Shown piece after piece: positions 27,594-39,231 of a stretch of 64,000 nt of DNA. The notes under the pieces are model-generated. The model ran no database searches. It worked only from the letters and a program-made list of their open reading frames with translations, and had not been told where the DNA came from. Source of the DNA: Liolophura sinensis. Lineage: Eukaryota > Mollusca > Polyplacophora > Chitonida > Chitonidae. The stretch's first letter is position 1. Every line of letters begins with the position of its first letter. Location: positions 12,139,385 through 12,203,384 of the forward strand of contig NC_088295.1 of assembly GCF_032854445.1 (NCBI RefSeq), given 5' to 3'. Position numbers and translations under genes: made by a program.

Positions 27594-29350
27594 TAACAAT
27601 GGAGATCAGATTGGGTATGGTTACCTCCCTTACTAACAGTTTCTCCTGGTATGTCAAAATGATTTAGGTATATTATCAGTTGAGCAGCAAGATGATGCAA
27701 TTTGACTGCATAAACCAACCCAGTATCAACACACTGAAACAACTACCCTTCATCATGAACCTGACAAACTTCCCGATTACTGCCTTGTGAAGTCTCTAGG
27801 TTGATGCTTTGTTAGCCAGCCAGGTACAGGTAAAGGACATGCGAATACAAATGATATCTAGTCAGGGCCCGATTGGCTGTAACCTGAACACTTCAGTCAC
27901 ATGGACCAGAGAGCCCACCCTGGCTACAAGTATCCAAACAAAACTCAGATGTCTGTTAACCAGATGATTTGATCGTGAAATCTGAACAAGATTTAAATAC
28001 CCTGACACTTAAGGTCTGCACGGTGCAAATGTTGACTTCAAAACTGCTTCAGTTCACCTTTACTTTACTTGTATTTTACTGCTATAACAACAAAGATCTG
28101 AGTGGATGGTTACAGTTTAATGCCACTTCAGCAACACTGCAGCCATATCTTAGCAACCAAAGATCTGAGTACCTGGTATATGTTTCCCCTATACAAGTAT
28201 TGAAAGTAACACAATAAACAACACTGATTCATGAGGAGAAGGTAAACAACAAGCTGGAGCATTCTATTAACAGTTCTAGTAAGGCATATTGACATGTACA
28301 TGATGTACACTTAAGATACACAAAAGATCAATATGTCTAACATATAGGCTACCATAACACCTTACACTATATTCTGTAATTCATATACATGTGTTTCAAC
28401 AAAAACTGCATAACAGTGGGGCAACAGCGAATTAACTACTTAATCTATCTGAAAGTAGTCAGTTTTAATCCTCATTAAATCCTCAAAAGTCAAATCCAGT
28501 TAACTACTACGGTCTCGTAATACGGCATTCTTACAAAATGTGTGTATTTACACACCTGCTGCATTTACATGCATTTCTCAGACCTCATTGTAAAATGGAG
28601 CCAAGACGTGTCCCTTTAATTTAAAACATACAATCCCATACACTTTGCCCCTCCAAACAGCTAACAAAGTACAAATGTGTCTAAAGTAGATGTTTAATAC
28701 CTTGACAACATCACTGAAAAAATAACCACTACACATGTACCTCTCTATTCCAACAGAATAGATTTTCACAATCAATTCCTATTTCAACTTGAGGTTAATT
28801 CAACCTTGTGAGCAAGTACAGACAAGAGCAAGTTGGAAGAATGCCAAGTTAAATACAGACAGGAAATAATGGCCTGATTCCACAAATTAACGAAGGAGCA
28901 AAACAGCAAAGCATAGTCACCTTTATTAGGCCACCTATTACGTGGTTAGCGATAACTATCCACTCAACCAGATAATGTGTATGTATTTGAAAGATTAACT
29001 TACATCTTTGACTTGTACAAACACACACATGACAAATTTGAATGAATTTTTAACCTGCAAAATTGCACAGAGATTAAAACTTCTTTTCTTTAGCAATTAA
29101 GACATTCACCATTACCCACAATACAAAAAAGGGCAAAATGAGATAGTACACTGAACAATGTCTGTAACTTGTACACCCATCAATGTATAAATTACATCGA
29201 GCATCTCAATATATGAAGTACAAGGAAATTCACTATCAACTGTTATTTACATATAACACAGTATTTCAATACTGCAGTGAATGTGGAGATAGCTGTATTT
29301 CCCTCTCGATGACAATGACTTCCCCACTTATACTCTGTAGCCCAATGTTT
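27594..29350. other. Spacer and probable WBP2 3' UTR
   Basis: No exon-like reading frame is seen. A minus-strand AATAAA (TTTATT at 28922-28927) would end a WBP2 transcript with a 3' UTR of about 430 bases. The remainder is unremarkable AT-rich spacer. Confidence 0.55.
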
Positions 29351-32300
29351 CTAATTTTTTTTCTTTTCCACCTCTGAGTATGGAGGTGGCAGGTCTGTAT
29401 AGGATGGGGCACTGGCCTGAGGAACATACACATCATGTGGGGCCTGTGGGTTATAGTACCCACTTGCAGCTGCTTCTCTCGCCTTTTCATCTGTATAACA
29501 ACAAACACACTCTAAATCATATCTTCAATCACTTTACATGTATCTTAATTTTCACACAGCTGCAATATTATGATAGACTTCACTTACCCTAAATGACCAA
29601 AAATTTCATCCATGACTAAGTTGCTCACTTTTTCTAGATTCCTGGAGTTCTGTTGACTTTAAAAAGGTGTTTTGAGAGGTGTTTGGAAGGTAAGATGACA
29701 TCCTACTGGGAAAAATGTAAATTTTAGCACCAGAGGTAATATCTCATGACATTTATTTGCCTCCAAAAATGCTCTTTTGTGGTCGTAGTTTTAGGTCATT
29801 TAGGGTATATACATGTAATCTAATAAAGCATTGTTTGTATTTGCTCCTTTTATAAATGTACCAAAGTCCTCCAGCAGTACACAAACCTCAATTAACACGT
29901 TTAGAAACACGGACAATATAACTCTGCAAATCATTCTCTGCTGAATTTCCATAATTACCTGGATACATGTATATGTACTGCTGATCCCATATCCAAAACT
30001 GAAGACAAAACTGAATTTTCACTTCCCTTGAAAGCGTATAAAAGGTAACAGAAATTACAAATTCCTTGGCCACTGGCTGGAACATGTGCATGTTACACTT
30101 TTACACTGTAATTTGATGAAGTAACTTAAGACTCACCATTAGAGTTCCCCTGGGCATAGCCATTCATCCCATTAGCCTGGGGGGGTGGGTAAGGTGCCAT
30201 GTTAGGGTCAACTCCGGGATACGGGGGAGGGGCACTCGTCATATACACACTGTCAGCTGCATAAAGACAAAACTGTAGGATAGCTATTTCTAAGACGAGC
30301 AAAACAACAAAAGAATGCCCTTTCATCAAAAGTAAAAGCCAACTGATCAATCTTTAACTGTTATAATTTTGTTTCATTTAGTCATCTCTGATTATTGTGG
30401 CATACAGAGTACAATTAATTAGACAGCAAAACTCAAACTATTTATGAAGCTGTGAGGCCAACAGCCCTTTCTCAATTCCTAACTTTTTTGGCAAAGCTAC
30501 ATTTACTCGCCCCAACTTAGAACAAAAATGGGGATGGCAGACGAAAGCACTATGGTGGTACATGTATTTACAGTACTTACGTGGTGGTGCTGTAGGGAAT
30601 GTGTTCGTGGGCACCCAACTGTAGTATGGTGTCTGAGGGGGGTAGTAGGCTGGGGGAGGGGCAGAGTAGAAAGGTCCAGCCGGCGGTGTGTAAGGAGGGG
30701 GCTGAGCAGGCCGATTACGGGAAGCTACAATTAAACATACATACAAGTAACATGTATTACGGGTAGCTAAAATAAAACATACACAAAAGTAACATGTATT
30801 ATGGGAAGCTACAATTAAACATACACACAAGTAACGTATTACGGGTAGCTACAATTAAACATACATACAAGTAACATGTATTATGGGAAGCTACAATTAA
30901 ACATACACACAAGTACCATGTATTACGGGTAGCTAAAATTAAACATACATACAAGTAACATGTGTTACAGGTAGCTAAAATTAAACATACATACAAGTAA
31001 CATGTGTTACAGGTAGCTACAATTAAACAAACATACAAGTAACATGTGTTACGGGTAAAACATACAAAAATTAAACATACATACAAGTAACATGTGTTAT
31101 GGGTAGCTACAATTAAACATACACACGAGTAACATGTATTACGGGAAGCTACAATTAAACATACATACAGGTAACATGTATTACTTTTGCACACTGACAA
31201 ACACACAAGCATGATCACTAAACATACAATTAAAATTACATGTATCAGTTGATTTATATATATGCAATAAATGCTTGTCTAGAAGCAGTTAAATTCCTCT
31301 AAAGTCTCATGCTCATACAAGAATCCTCATGTCACTGCTCCCATTCAGTGCAACTTCATGAAGATTTGGCAAGTGCATAGCTAAGTGAGTTCATATCCCA
31401 GAGAAGGTAGAAATCCTTTTTATAACAGGCTTATACATTTGAGGTAGATCTTAAGCCTCATTCCCACTTAGACAATTTTTTCTGCAAACCATTACGAGCT
31501 GACATAATGTAATCATGTTTGTAATCAGGGCCTTTCGTATTGATTCATGAGCATTCATAATGAATTTGTGTTCTATTTTTCATATCAGTGACATTTAAAA
31601 AATTTGCGTAACTGGGCATAAGTTTGTATTGATTCACAAGTACTTGTAAAAAGCTTTCGGTTGCAATCATGAAGGTAATGTAATCATTCTGAAATTATTG
31701 CTATGACGTAACAATTTTCAAAATGAGTCCATTAAGGCACAACAGATATGAAATGCTTGTTAATGAATACAAATTTATGATAGTGTCATAACGCACTCTT
31801 AATTACTTGTAAGTCTGTCATATATGGAGCACACAGATCGTTATCATTCTTTTGAAGTTCTTCAAAAATTCAAAGAATGTCATCAACATGACATCTTCAA
31901 TGATAACAGTTTGGCAACTTGTTTGTGACTGTAGTGAACCCTTTGTGATATTCACGCCAATTTACCCTATGCATCTCGATGCAATAATCTTATGTCCTAA
32001 CAGATCCGCACGACATTCGGACAGGTGGGAATGGCGCTTAAGAGACAAAATCTTGCTGCTTGCTAAGCTTCAGCCTTATGCCAAGAGGTCTGACAAATAT
32101 CTGGTGAGGTTTCCCCTCTCCAGTTTTCTTCAGCCACAATTTCACTGGCATAATGCACATACATGTAAGTGAAATATCTGTTTTAGTAAATGTATGTACG
32201 TCGTAAAATAAATCTAACCAAAATCCTCTTACACAAGGAGATGATGCTGGAGTACTGTAGGTAAAAACTGTACACCAATAAGACTTACCCAGCTGACCGG

Positions 32301-35300
32301 CTCTCAACATAGCCTGGCCAAATTCTATTGCTCCACCACTGGTAAACTTGAGCTTAAACTTTGCTGTTCCCTGCCAGTTACCTGGAAAAGCAAACATCAT
32401 CAACTTATTGACACCAATGAGATCTTACCCTTGAACGAATCTTGCCGTGAAAGACTACGGCAACAGCAGTAACACATGTATCTTTACTGTGAATTCTCAG
32501 ACCTTATTTCAAACCGCACTGATCTAACTGAAATACTGACTGATTCAAGCTTCCTACTTCTACATATACATGTTATTATACACTAACTGATGACATGCAC
32601 AGAAGTACCTACAGTATTAACTTTCAGATCGGTTGGTCATGTTCCTAGCTAAGCTTCAACATTAACCATTCTGAATCGTTATGTTCACTAACCTGGAACT
32701 CGGCCCTGTTGCTTGTGCTATCCTCAAAGTGCTAAGGCTGTACGCCACAAAAAAGCCTGTTTCGTGATCTTAATTATTTATTTCTTTGATTGGTGTTTTA
32801 TGCCGTACTCAAGAATATTTCACTTATATGATGACGGCCAGCATTATGGTGGGCGGAAACCTGGCAGAGCCCAGGGGAAACCCATGACCATCCGCAAGTT
32901 GCTGACAGATCTTCCCACGTAGGGCCTGCAGGAATAATAAATATCATAACTGCAATTAACACAAATATAACAGAGGTATCCACTCAGAAAGCACCAAAAT
33001 TTTTATATTATTATTCATGAATAATCAGGTAATATGAAGTCAGGATTACTGCAGGATTAGAGAGGAGGTAGCCTATAGCGTTAATATATTGAGGACAGCA
33101 CAACTGACAAGATCGAGTTCCAGGTCAATGAATGGAACAGTATTTCAGGTCTGTATTTCTGAAAGCTAAGCTGGGAGCAATGAAACAGCTCTCAGACCTA
33201 CTGCAGTATATACTCCCTAACACATGTTGGTGCTTTAATATAACAGCTTCTTTTGCCAACGAATATGAATAGTCTTATTCTTCATACGTACACACCAAAG
33301 TCATTCAAGGGAGATATTAAACTCTCGTAAATACCATTGTACCAATGGCTAGAATGATTAGAAAGTTCTGAACTCACTATTGTAAAGAACATGTAGCATT
33401 ACATTCACTTAACTACTATGTTGATAAAAGGCCTTCAATACTGGTTGCCATGGTATAAATGGTGGAAGCTGTTTGCTTCTGAAAAGTTTGATTTTCTGAT
33501 TAAATGACCAAGTCTAAATTCAACTTTCGACGTTAAGTCTTGAGCCTTCAAAAGTTTACTTAAGATTGTTCTGTCCCTGGCAAATCTCTGCATGATAGCA
33601 GGGAAATGATGTTAATCTCAAGCTCTGTTATGTGATCATCTTTTCATGCTAATTTTATTTACTGCGTAAAAGATGTAGCCTAGGTGTTGGTAAAGGAACA
33701 TAGGCTACATAAACAGCGAATTTCCAGACCTGCCAGAGTTATTGCAACAACATGTATATACATGAACCAATATTTACCCCCTTCCTCAGCTATCACCTTG
33801 CCCTTGATATAGTTGGCCCCAAAGATGGGCTGCTCTAGTGCCACTTCCCTCAACATCAGAAACGGCATACTGAAGGACTGTAACATATCCTTCCCATTTT
33901 TGTTGGTGAAGACAACCTGAAAAAAAAAAATGAAAATTGAGTATTTTCCTCAAAGCAGAATGAATGTTAATGCTTCTAATAATATTAGCACATCTGTCAG
34001 ACCAGTTGTTTATTTGCTTCAAATATAGGTACATGCATATTGTTGCTTTCTGGTCAATCCTGTTTGCACAATCTATCATTCACTGAAGACTCCTTACTCC
34101 AAGAATAATATGGTGTAAGCATCTATATGTTGCACAGGGAAAGTTCTTCAGTAACTGATCGTTGGTGGTTTATCCCAATCGCTCGGTACCATGTTAGAGA
34201 TTGACAGGTGAGCACCTTATTATCACTAGTGTAAGGCCATAAGCGGTCTGCATTATGGAATTGTCCAGGGAAGACAGGTATCTGAATAAACAGACGTGCC
34301 CGTATGTATGAACCAGGACAATGTGAAAATGGGCTTGAACCTAAGCAGAAACATTTCAATTTAAAACATAACTCTGATCTAATGGTAATTTTCAGACATG
34401 TTTACCCTGTGTGTTGTCAAATAGATTCTTCCCTTCTTGGTCCCTTTAAAATGAGCAATGTCTACTCCTTCAAAGTCTAGATCCACTCCATCACTATGAA
34501 CAAGAATGCTGAAAAAAAAAAATTGGATATTAGAAATGAATAGTAAAGACAACAACAAAAAATTCAGTCATAAAACGCACAATTTAGACAAGACCACCAA
34601 GAATCTATTTTCTCCAACACCTTCAACTGCTTCAATCAAATCACAGGAGAAGTATATTTCTTGTCAATGAACCAGTAATGTCTTCTGCACAAAACTTGTC
34701 TTAAAATGTGCACCAGATCTGGAAATGTATATTATATGGAGGGTAATGAACAGTGAAGGTTGAATACCATAGATAATTTCCAAGTTAGAGGTGGAAATAG
34801 GTTTATCATTTCCCCTTTCACAAGAAAAATATTTAAGGCATTCAATCTTCACTGTGCCCTATTCTATTTATTAGTGCTATTTTGACAATATCATGATTTG
34901 GTCATATTGAGTTTATAGAAGGTTTTTAGCTGTAGGCCTTCATAGACTTGTGTATATATCGTGACATCATACATGTTAAAGTTGAGTAAATTACATCACT
35001 TGAATTGTGATGTCATCCCACTGAGCTTGGATTGGAAATGTCATAAAAAAGAAAAAATGTTTCTTTTTTAACGTACGTCAGGACAATTGGGTGCGAGATA
35101 TCAAAATGCAATATCAAAAGTGATATCTAAATGTGTGAAAATATCACTTTTATCAGAGAAAGAAATCCTGACATTTCACCTTTATATAAATAATATAAAA
35201 AAATTATATATGTGCCAGATTTAAACTCCTTCTCTCATGATAACTCAAAGCTGATGAGAGTTGAATAGTTTTGCAAGTGTAATATATGTGAAATGCTGCA

Positions 35301-37730
35301 CATGTGGCCAAGCTAAATGGTAAAAGCCACAGCTAACACCTTTTGGACAATAGACATCATTCTGAAAAGATCGGCTGGTCTAGTTCACAAAGTCCAACTC
35401 TATTCGCCTGCCATAGGCCAACAGTGTAATATTACTGATTGGTCTTGGCATGAAATGTTGTATGGTTTACCATGTACTTCTGCTGCGGCTTGGTATAATG
35501 CTAGGACCTGCCTCTAAAGGTTGCTAAGCCTTTGCTATAGAAATGTGCTCAGTTGCTTTCCTCAATCAGTCCATTCGGTACCATTATAAAATAGGAAGGT
35601 CTTTCAGCAACCTGCAGATGGTTGTGGGCTCCCACGGGCTCTGTACTGTTTCCTTCCGTCGCAATGCTGGCTGTTGTTGTATAAATGAAATATTCAGCAT
35701 AAAACTCCAATCAAATAAATATATAAATAAAGGGATAAGTGAAATAGCCACCTAGCTGGCGCTAATGCAGAACTAGAGAGCTAGTTCTACGATAGTTTTA
35801 CAATTGCATGATTCATTTATGAACATGTATTAGCGAAAGAGCAGCCACGTCAAGGCCACCTTTCTCATACATCTGCTTGTCATTTAACAGATTGTCATTT
35901 AACCCACATCTAGTTGGCCTATATAACCTGGGAATTTGTATCACAACGATGTCATTTCATATGAATTCTAGCTACACAGAAGAAAATATACTGCCGTATC
36001 AATCTGAACTCATAGGTGATAATGCTGAAGTTCTGATTAATGACACCGACATCTCTAGTCAGACTTCAGATTCTGAGACTTGAGACACTGAATGTAATCT
36101 GTGTCTAGGTATTTTCCAACCGCACTGGCAATACAGACTCATAAGCTATACTATTCCTTCATTCCGTCTACTTCACAATAACATCATTCTATTCCCCAAG
36201 TAGATTTACTTCAAAAATGGGTTCGCAGGAATCACTGTTTGTGCACTTAATCAACGCAATAATTAAAAAAAATTCCTAAAACTGTTTAATTTCCCTAGTT
36301 ATATTATGGCTGGAATTACTCAAACACATCAAACAGGTATTATAAAGGACGGCTTTAATCCTCTTTTGTTTCCTTCAGTGTCCTTAATCCTCGTAATCTG
36401 GATCAGAGATTAAGTCAAATCTCTGATTATCACTTTAAGATGGCTTGCGCACCTACCCTGAGCAGCATTCATGGAGATGTCACTTGTTTTCGCAACTCTG
36501 ATGAGTAATTTTAATTAACAACCAGTATTGTAACCAGTCATTAATTCTTGATTAATGCAACATAATTAGTCATGGATTGTATTTGGTTTTGTCCTCTGTA
36601 ACTTGTCAGAAACCGCTAGCATTGCTGTAGCGGTCAACGGCCACTGCATTGTTGTACGCAGACACAATTCGTTAAAAGTTCACCCATTGGTCCACAGGAG
36701 AGCTGGACACAGCCAATGGAATAGCATGTATCAAAGCGACATTCACTGGGATCCATCACTTTATTTTATCTACTTTTCTTTCACTTTACCAGAAGGTTGA
36801 CCAAACAAATGTACTCCCACTTTGCTTTATACCCACCAAGCTTTATCACCAGAGTTTATATACATACATTTAAAGCCTAATTTTCCCTCTCTGCTGTTGA
36901 AATTTAGCACCAGGATTTCGTATCCCAACTCCTGCCAGCCCCGCAAAGACTTGACAGCGTTTGGTGGGTATAAAATGCTTCTGTCTTGTGCTGTGAATCC
37001 ACGCTTTCCTGAGGGCCAACTTGTTTGGTAACTAGAAAAAATTAACTCCAGAGTTTTCTCAAGGACCTCTTTCAACAACCATATGCGGAACAGCAAACCA
37101 TTTTCGTGGAGAAATTTGACAAGCTTGTTGTCACTTGCGTGGCTTTTTAACACTGAACTTAATGGCGAAGCTCTAATAGCTCCTAAAGGTTGGACTTGTA
37201 TGACGTCATTCGACGGAGACTACCTTGTGTTGGCGGAAAAAATGCCAGCTGCATTATCTAGTCATTTTAATGGTAAATTACTCTGATTACTGTACCCTTT
37301 TCCGTGTGTTGGCGGAAAAAATGCAAAAACTCAGCCGTATTATCTAGTCATTTTACCGGTGTATTACTTATATTACTGTACCTTTTTCCCATATTTTTCA
37401 CACTCAATTTAACATTATATCCAGGGGTAGCTAAATATGAATAAATAACCAATCGGGACACTAATCCTTTAACGATAACTTCACAACACCTACTAATAGT
37501 ACTATTACGCATAATGAGAAGTCTATTACTTCAGGCAGTATCGAATTACTCAACTTCCGACATATTTCGCAGAAATTTCACAAACAAAACCTGGATAAAA
37601 ACAATGACAACAGGAATCCAACATAACATTACGATGAGTAAGTGTTTACAAAACGCAGATCACTCAAAAATTACCTTTCCCCAGCGTAAATAAGCACACC
37701 ACCGTGTGCGTGCGCTGTGTTCAGCGACAT
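29351..37730 (-). CDS. WBP2: WW domain-binding protein 2 (WBP2), complete
   Basis: Seven exons on the minus strand, all phases consistent: 37730-37675, 34508-34406, 33916-33778, 32381-32289, 30724-30581, 30256-30137 and 29490-29351 (stop TAG). They encode 264 residues; human WBP2 has 261. The first 130 or so residues are the GRAM/PH-like domain, with FKGTKKGRIYLTTHR, QPIFGANYIKGKV and the WBP2 hallmark FTSGGAIEFGQAML. The rest is proline- and tyrosine-rich with four PPxY motifs: PPPY 139-142, PPAY 154-157, PPPY 188-191 and PPPY 253-256. These bind WW domains; in other animals WBP2 is a coactivator partnering YAP/TAZ, WWOX and NEDD4-type ligases. The start begins MSLNTAHAHGG, like vertebrate MALNKNHSEGG. 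The gene converges on Sidekick and diverges from the gene at 39232. The acceptor of exon 5 lies inside a minisatellite. Confidence 0.96.
30714..31192 (-). repeat. 42-bp minisatellite overlapping the WBP2 exon 5 acceptor (about 11 units)
   Basis: On the minus strand each unit reads about TATGTTTAATTGTAGCTTCC then CGTAATACATGTTACTTGTA. The true acceptor (TTTAATTGTAG) and the first 11 bases of exon 5 (CTTCCCGTAAT, 30724-30714) are the last copy of the unit. Upstream copies therefore repeat the acceptor at 42-bp steps (30766, 30808) and then after a 40-bp step (30848). Confidence 0.93.
32382..33777 (-). other. WBP2 intron 3
   Basis: A 1.4 kb phase 1 intron between GANYIKGKVIAEEG and NWQGTAKFKLKF. 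Apart from the SINE fragment at 32770-32932 I see nothing identifiable. Confidence 0.75.
32770..32932 (-). mobile_element. SINE fragment (3' part), minus orientation, in a WBP2 intron
   Basis: The complement of this stretch matches the SINEs at 27321 and 52917 from GTGGGAAGATCTGTCAGCAA through CCCACCATAATGCTGGCC to GTAAAACACCAATCAAA. The tRNA-like head is missing. Confidence 0.85.
34726..35195 (-). mobile_element. Non-autonomous element, copy A (minus orientation), in WBP2 intron 1
   Basis: Its complement aligns along about 470 bases with 40564-41040. Shared blocks include AGGTGAAATGTCAGGATTTC, CTGATAAAAGTGATATTTTC, TACACAAGTCTATGAAGGCC and AAATATTTTTCTTGTGAAAG. The last 130 bases fold back on themselves: CAGTGAAGATTGAATG pairs with the complement of the end (CAGTGAAGGTTGAATA). 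There is no reading frame and no terminal inverted repeat of the whole element. The family is unknown to me. Confidence 0.8.
35594..35732 (+). mobile_element. SINE fragment (3' part) in WBP2 intron 1
   Basis: GGAAGGTCTTTCAGCAACCT, GGGCTCTGTACTGTTTCC and the tail AAACTCCAATCAAATAAATA match the SINE 3' half. It is diverged and headless. Confidence 0.8.
37201..37391. promoter_or_regulatory. CRE palindrome and duplicated TTGGCGG motif in WBP2 intron 1
   Basis: TGACGTCA, the full cAMP-response element, is at 37201-37208. It is followed by a tandem duplication of about 79-88 bp (37224-37302, 37303-37391). Each copy holds TTGGCGGAAAAAA (E2F-like, at 37230 and 37309) and ATTATCTAGTCATTTTA. The position 340-530 bases inside the WBP2 transcript suggests a promoter-proximal element. 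Function is inference. Confidence 0.4.
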
Positions 37731-37986
37731 TTTGTTCTTGTTTGACGTTTGTAAATGTCACGTGATCCAAAATACTCTCCTACACAAAAATTCCTCTCGT
37801 AACATTAATGTGTTTCCCTGAATCATGTCTTTTATTTAGTAAAAATATAATAAAAAAATATAATCTGTAACTGTAGTTTGCTTTTATTTTATAGAAGTTT
37901 TAGCGTGTTTTGCATCTTAAATACGCACAGATGTAGTTATCCAAAGGCTTAGAGGCTACAAGACTGGTTACTGCTGCAGATACGTG
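37731..37986. promoter_or_regulatory. Probable bidirectional promoter of WBP2 and the two-membrane-segment gene
   Basis: The WBP2 start codon is at 37730 (minus). A plausible 5' untranslated exon of the plus-strand gene ends at a GAAG|GTAATG donor near 38000, so fewer than 300 bases separate the two. TCACGTGA (37758-37765), a palindromic E-box of the USF/MITF/TFEB type, lies 28 bases from the WBP2 start codon. No TATA box is evident on the WBP2 side. Confidence 0.5.
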
Positions 37987-38639
37987 ATGGCAGGCGAAGG
38001 TAATGTTGATGTACGATTAATAAATGTTGTTTATTCGTGACAGTGGCTGATGGCATGAGGAACCTGTGTGTTCTTGTAGAGAGAATACTAGTGAACACAA
38101 ATATTGCAGAGACCAGTTATTTTTTATTTGCTAATGAGACACAGTAACCTCATTTTCTGCTGCTGTGGTTATTCAATGCCAGGCAATGGCAAACAAGATT
38201 TTCCATGTACCGAATTAAGTTTAATATGGTTTTATAGGGCCAACTTTCATTCCCTAACAATACTCGATCCCACTACCTCACTGTCATTTAGTTTCGAGAA
38301 GTGTGGCCGGTCAAATGTACCTACAACAAGCGTTGGTACATAAATGTAGCTTCTACACAATTTTGGCATGAAATTGACCAGGCATCATGTAATAATGATG
38401 TATCTTGTACAGTATATCGTTATGTATCTGGTGATGCCATAACTTCATTATTATAGCTATTGAACGCACATGCAACTATGAGTCAAAAAGCAGTACATAA
38501 TGTACATGTGTTAATTATTCTGATTTGACATAGTCATTGTAAGTCACTAGAATAAATTCTGAGAAAGTGTTTTTTGTTCCTATGTGACACAGACTAGATC
38601 AGAGCCTGAGACTGCATGTGTTGTACAGATGTGTAAGCC

Positions 38640-38760
38640 AGGCCTGAGTCCCTGGTTGTGTCTTTTGTTCAGCTGTGATGTATACAATCAGTGTAAGCCA
38701 GGCCAGAGTCCCTGACTGTGCCTGTGTTCAGATGTGATGTTGCTTTAAGCAAGGTCAAGA
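38640..38760 (+). repeat. Tandem duplication of about 60 bp
   Basis: GTAAGCCAGGCCTGAGTCCC and GTAAGCCAGGCCAGAGTCCC start two neighbouring units, each ending near TTCAGNTGTGATGT. It is in the presumed first intron of the plus-strand gene. Confidence 0.75.
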
Positions 38761-38818
38761 CTAACCAGTGTTCATTCAGATGTATTGTTCTGTTGTGTAT
38801 GTTGTTATGCAGAAAGCT

Positions 38819-38932
38819 AAATGCGGAACCTGTGTATGGTCGAGGGGTTCCCCCGGGCTCTGCCCAGTTTCCTTCCACCATAATGCTGGCGTTACGGTGT
38901 AAAACACCAATCAAATAAATATAATAATAAAT
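38819..38932 (+). mobile_element. SINE fragment (3' part)
   Basis: GCGGAACCTGTGTATGGTCG, GGGCTCTGCCCAGTTTCCTT and GTAAAACACCAATCAAATAA match the 3' half of the SINE at 27321, with an internal deletion before GTAAAACACC. Confidence 0.85.
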
Positions 38933-39231
38933 AGTTACATTCAGAGAATAACTTTTCCCTAAGGTACAGTTTTTACCTTCAGATTTCTGTATTTCAATGA
39001 AATTTCAACATTTCAAAGTTATTTCATGTCGATGCCTATCATTCTACATACTGACTTTGGCATCTTTTGGTAGGCTTAACCATGCTTGCAGAACAGATAT
39101 CATAATATGCAGAAAGTTAATACAAACTTTACAGAGAATGTGTCATTGTATGTTGTATTATAGGAGCTGGAGGATGAGGCTCTGATTCCTGTACCCACAA
39201 CAGCACATGTGTTTCTGAGGGGGAGACCACC

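Noticed and set aside
27380-27742. Frames inside the SINE on both strands; the same at 52907-53240, 45459-45731 and 61467-61673
   Set aside because: They fall within SINEs defined by polymerase III boxes and target duplications.
30799-31218. 139-codon minus-strand frame with a CYLYVCLIVATRNT repeat
   Set aside because: Product of the 42-bp minisatellite upstream of WBP2 exon 5. Only the two nearest units are in frame with the real exon, and that is reported as a splicing hypothesis.
36827-37153. 108-codon minus-strand frame in WBP2 intron 1
   Set aside because: No recognisable domain, no needed splice role, and the WBP2 phases are complete without it. Its length is near chance expectation for AT-rich DNA.
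37987-38000. ATG GCA GGC GAA before a GTAATG donor as the start of the two-membrane-segment protein
   Set aside because: Joining it to the exon at 39164 runs into a stop within four codons in that phase. The start at 39232 has a good context and an upstream in-frame stop.
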